From Cryptomeria japonica (lineage: Eukaryota > Streptophyta > Pinopsida > Cupressales > Cupressaceae): a stretch of DNA of 64,000 nucleotides. Position 1 is the stretch's first letter. Every line of letters starts with the position of its first letter. The notes below the pieces were generated by a model. That model made no database searches. It was not told where the DNA came from and saw nothing but the letters and a program-made list of their open reading frames with translations. Position numbers and translations under genes: made by a program. Positions 61,352-64,000 of the stretch are shown one piece after another. The stretch spans positions 308,001 to 372,000 of the forward strand of contig NW_026728925.1 of NCBI RefSeq assembly GCF_030272615.1, given 5' to 3'.

Positions 61352-63301
61352 AACAATGATGCATAGAGTTACTGTGAATCCAACGCACATAACTAAGATT
61401 TTTCGCCACGGAAATCCGCGAGAGCTTTACATTATTTGGGTATTTTGTGGTCCATGGTGACAAGGAGAAAGAGAAATATAATTAAATCCCTTGGACACTA
61501 CTCGCTGACACATTTTAAAACCAGAACGCTTTCATCCATCTGGATTGCGTAATATGTAATTATTTTTCTGTATTCAAGAATATACATATTCAGCCCAATC
61601 AAATCTTAAATATCAAATTTGTTTCATTAAATATTCGTTTTCTAATTGTTCATTGTTTTCCACATTGAAGTTGGTGTGGTGGTAGCTCTAGTTTGTCGCA
61701 GAAATAACGTTTTCCTTTCTATTTCCCAATTATCATTGATCTTTTAGTGGTAAACTATCAAACTTATATTGAGTCAAGTTTCCCTATTCCTCTTTGGATA
61801 TCCCAATTACTTATACAAATTATACATATTACTTATTTATACCGTTAATTTAAGTAGCATAGGTCAACTTCTTGTGATATGATTAGTCAAGCAAGGAACC
61901 AAGCTCTCCTCCTCAATTGTCATTATTTTTAGTGAAAATTATTAGTAACAAAAAATGATACGTAGCATTATCTCAAAGGCATCATGCAAACCCTTCACAT
62001 CTATCTGTGCTACATAATGTTAATTCACTACTCACCAAATGTGATATGGTCATACTTTTTCCCTAAACAAAATCAACAACAATCAAAAGTAATGGAATTT
62101 TAAACAAGTTAAACACTTATAAAATTAAAAAATGAAGCCATTAATGCAATGATTTCAAGAAAATAAAGCTATTTAGTACTATTATTATAGCGAGAAGAAT
62201 AAATGGATTTTATCTCTCTGTTTAGAACAGATTTCCTTCTAAGGTGAAAATTTTGCAACTAATTTTCCTAAGGTATTTTGTCAAGTTCAATTAGAGGATA
62301 TAAAATATTGGAGGTGCGTTTTATGTAGTGCAACTTTCTTGGTACTTGAACTTGACACAAAATAAAAGGATGTTTATGTGCAGTCAAGTATGTCAAGTAG
62401 TGCAACTTTCTTGGCACTTGAATTTGGTAATTTTTCTAAAGCCAACAAAGTATTTGTGCTTCTTATCTAACTATGAATTTTAGTTCCTTGAATTTTCTTT
62501 TAGTTTTGATAGAATCAAGAAAATGCTAACTCAATCATATAATATCTAATATTTTGAAGGATAAAGTGCCATGGCTTATCTAACCAATTCGCTAGAATGT
62601 TGGAGAAGTTTGAAAAACATATATTGAATGGTGTCCTAGCCAAAAGTAGGAATAATATTGAATTTGCTACAAGTAATTTTGGTCTATTGGATTATTTCAT
62701 TAAAAAATTGCTTGAGACTAGCCTAATGAATAAAAATTATATGTTTGGCCTTGCCAAAGTTATTATTTTTAATTGCTTCTTTTTTTAAAACTTTTTGGTT
62801 TTCATATGTAAGAAATATTATGTTACTTGACCTAAGAAGTTAATTATTAAAAGGAGAAACTATTGTTTACAACTGAAAGTAAGTTAAAATTTCTTTTCTC
62901 TTGAATCCCAATATCCTTGAAGTTTTTAAACTTTCTCAGCTTACCGCTAAATATTATTTAGACAAGAATAGTGATAGGTTCAAGTAGTTCTTAAGGTATA
63001 TAATCAATTCTAACATGAAATAAAAGGTGTTGGATTTTGTTTGAAGAAATAAATTAGAGCCCTTTGAAATTAAGCAATTTGATGGATATTTTAGATTATT
63101 TTTCTAGGTACTAGGAATGTACTATAAGAAGCAAATATGCATATGTCTAATGCGCCTTCTTGTAAATATCCAAAAAATTATGTAAATAGAATATTTAATT
63201 ATGAGGCAGGGGTTGTAGCGGGATTCCATAAATCTATTATAAATTTTAAAATAGCTTACCCTCCTTGTACTTTCATATAGTATCCACTCTTGCACACTTT
63301 A

Positions 63302-64000
63302 TTGCAAGCCTTCTCTTTTGAATGGACTAAGTAGTTAGGAAAGAAACTAGTTTTATACTTCATTTGTGTTAGACATGTTTTTATTGTCTAATTAAAAACA
63401 ATGCAATTGGATATACATTTGTCTTGTAGAAGTTATAGATTTTTTATTATTTCTTTACTATCCTTATCCTTAATATACTAGGATTTATATAGCATAAGAA
63501 TATCTAATTAAGTAATAAATTTTCTTAGTCCCCCTATTTATCTTTTTGGGTGAAATATTGATAAAATGAAGGATACAATATGTATCATGATTGAAGAACT
63601 ATAACCATAATTATGGCTATCCTATAGTTCATCATTACTCGTCTACTTTTATGCCTAACCAAGTGATATCTCTAGTAATCATATGGTACATGTATGAGGT
63701 GGATAATATTTTATTTTAAGTAGCATTAGAAAGATGGTTCCTATTAGAGTAAAAGGTTTTATTTACTAAATTAATTTAATCATATTGATTAATTAACTAA
63801 GTCACCTTTTCCTTTTTTCACTTAAGCTAAATTTAGGAAGCTTTTTGGGGAATTTAATAATTATTTTATTTCATGCATTCATCCCTTAGGGTTTGCTTTA
63901 GGGTTTTGATCTCCTTTATTAAACAATTGATCTCATTGTAATTATTCATTCTGGCAAGTTAATTCATTTGTGATTCTTCTTGCAATTGTCTCCAATTATT
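63302..64000. repeat. Tandem unit 8, first 699 bp (fits type B)
   Basis: Start of another copy, cut by the window end inside the LTR-like segment. It has c at unit position 103 and a at 559, which excludes type C and the unit 4/7 form of type A. This is the state expected for type B, the next in the ABC order. The array therefore continues past the window. Confidence 0.95.
63742..64000 (+). mobile_element. LTR-like segment, unit 8, cut by window end
   Basis: First 259 bases of the LTR-like segment. The primer-binding site would lie beyond the window. Confidence 0.6.

Larger units (their letters stand above)
54259..63301. repeat. Tandem unit 7 (type A)
   Basis: Type A, apparently the same as unit 4, including g at unit position 103 (window 54361). 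It begins a third higher-order copy. Block A lies at 56890-58728 and block B at 61854-63741. Confidence 0.98.

Noticed and set aside
1-64000. CRISPR array, ribosomal DNA repeat or prokaryotic element
   Set aside because: The repeat period is 9 kb with full-length homology. There are no rRNA or tRNA sequences, no short direct repeats with spacers, and no ribosome-binding sites.

Overview
This window looks like nuclear DNA from a land plant. It is AT-rich, has almost no protein-coding content, and has no ribosome-binding sites or operon layout. It carries plant-type TATA boxes (TATAAATA), TTGAC W-box cores and a piece of an LTR retrotransposon with a TGGTATCAGA primer-binding site. The species cannot be named from the sequence.

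The whole window is one head-to-tail tandem array. The unit is exactly 9,043 bp, with seven full copies (1-63301) and 699 bp of an eighth. I saw no insertion or deletion between copies, only about 19 single-base differences found by eye. These sort the units into three types in the order A B C A B C A (B), so there is a higher-order repeat of three units (27,129 bp). Neither array edge is in view. The unit boundary used here is simply the window start.

Layout of one unit (add 9,043 x n for later copies): 1-440 end of spacer block B; 441-801 LTR-like segment; 802-about 1240 primer-binding site and retroelement leader; 1245-1421 promoter and start-codon relic of a third peptide gene (minus strand); 1422-2631 unrecognised; 2632-4470 spacer block A, a diverged copy of block B; 4471-5920 mostly unrecognised; 5921-7355 an inverted duplication holding two divergent small secreted-peptide genes (minus 6154-6342, plus 6869-7093) around a shared promoter; 7356-7595 unrecognised; 7596-9043 block B.

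The only convincing genes are the peptide pair, giving 14 intact genes in the window. Both encode a signal peptide ending in AVSA, then a mature chain starting RPIL and ending in a short Cys-bearing tail (NC.GNI.DP.C). I do not recognise the family. The shared promoter has four TTGAC W-box cores, which suggests WRKY control and perhaps a stress or defence role; that role is inference. The inferred history is: an old duplication made blocks A and B, each next to a peptide promoter; one locus lost its coding region and carries a retroelement fragment in its place; the 9-kb composite then amplified recently, and finally three-unit blocks were copied.
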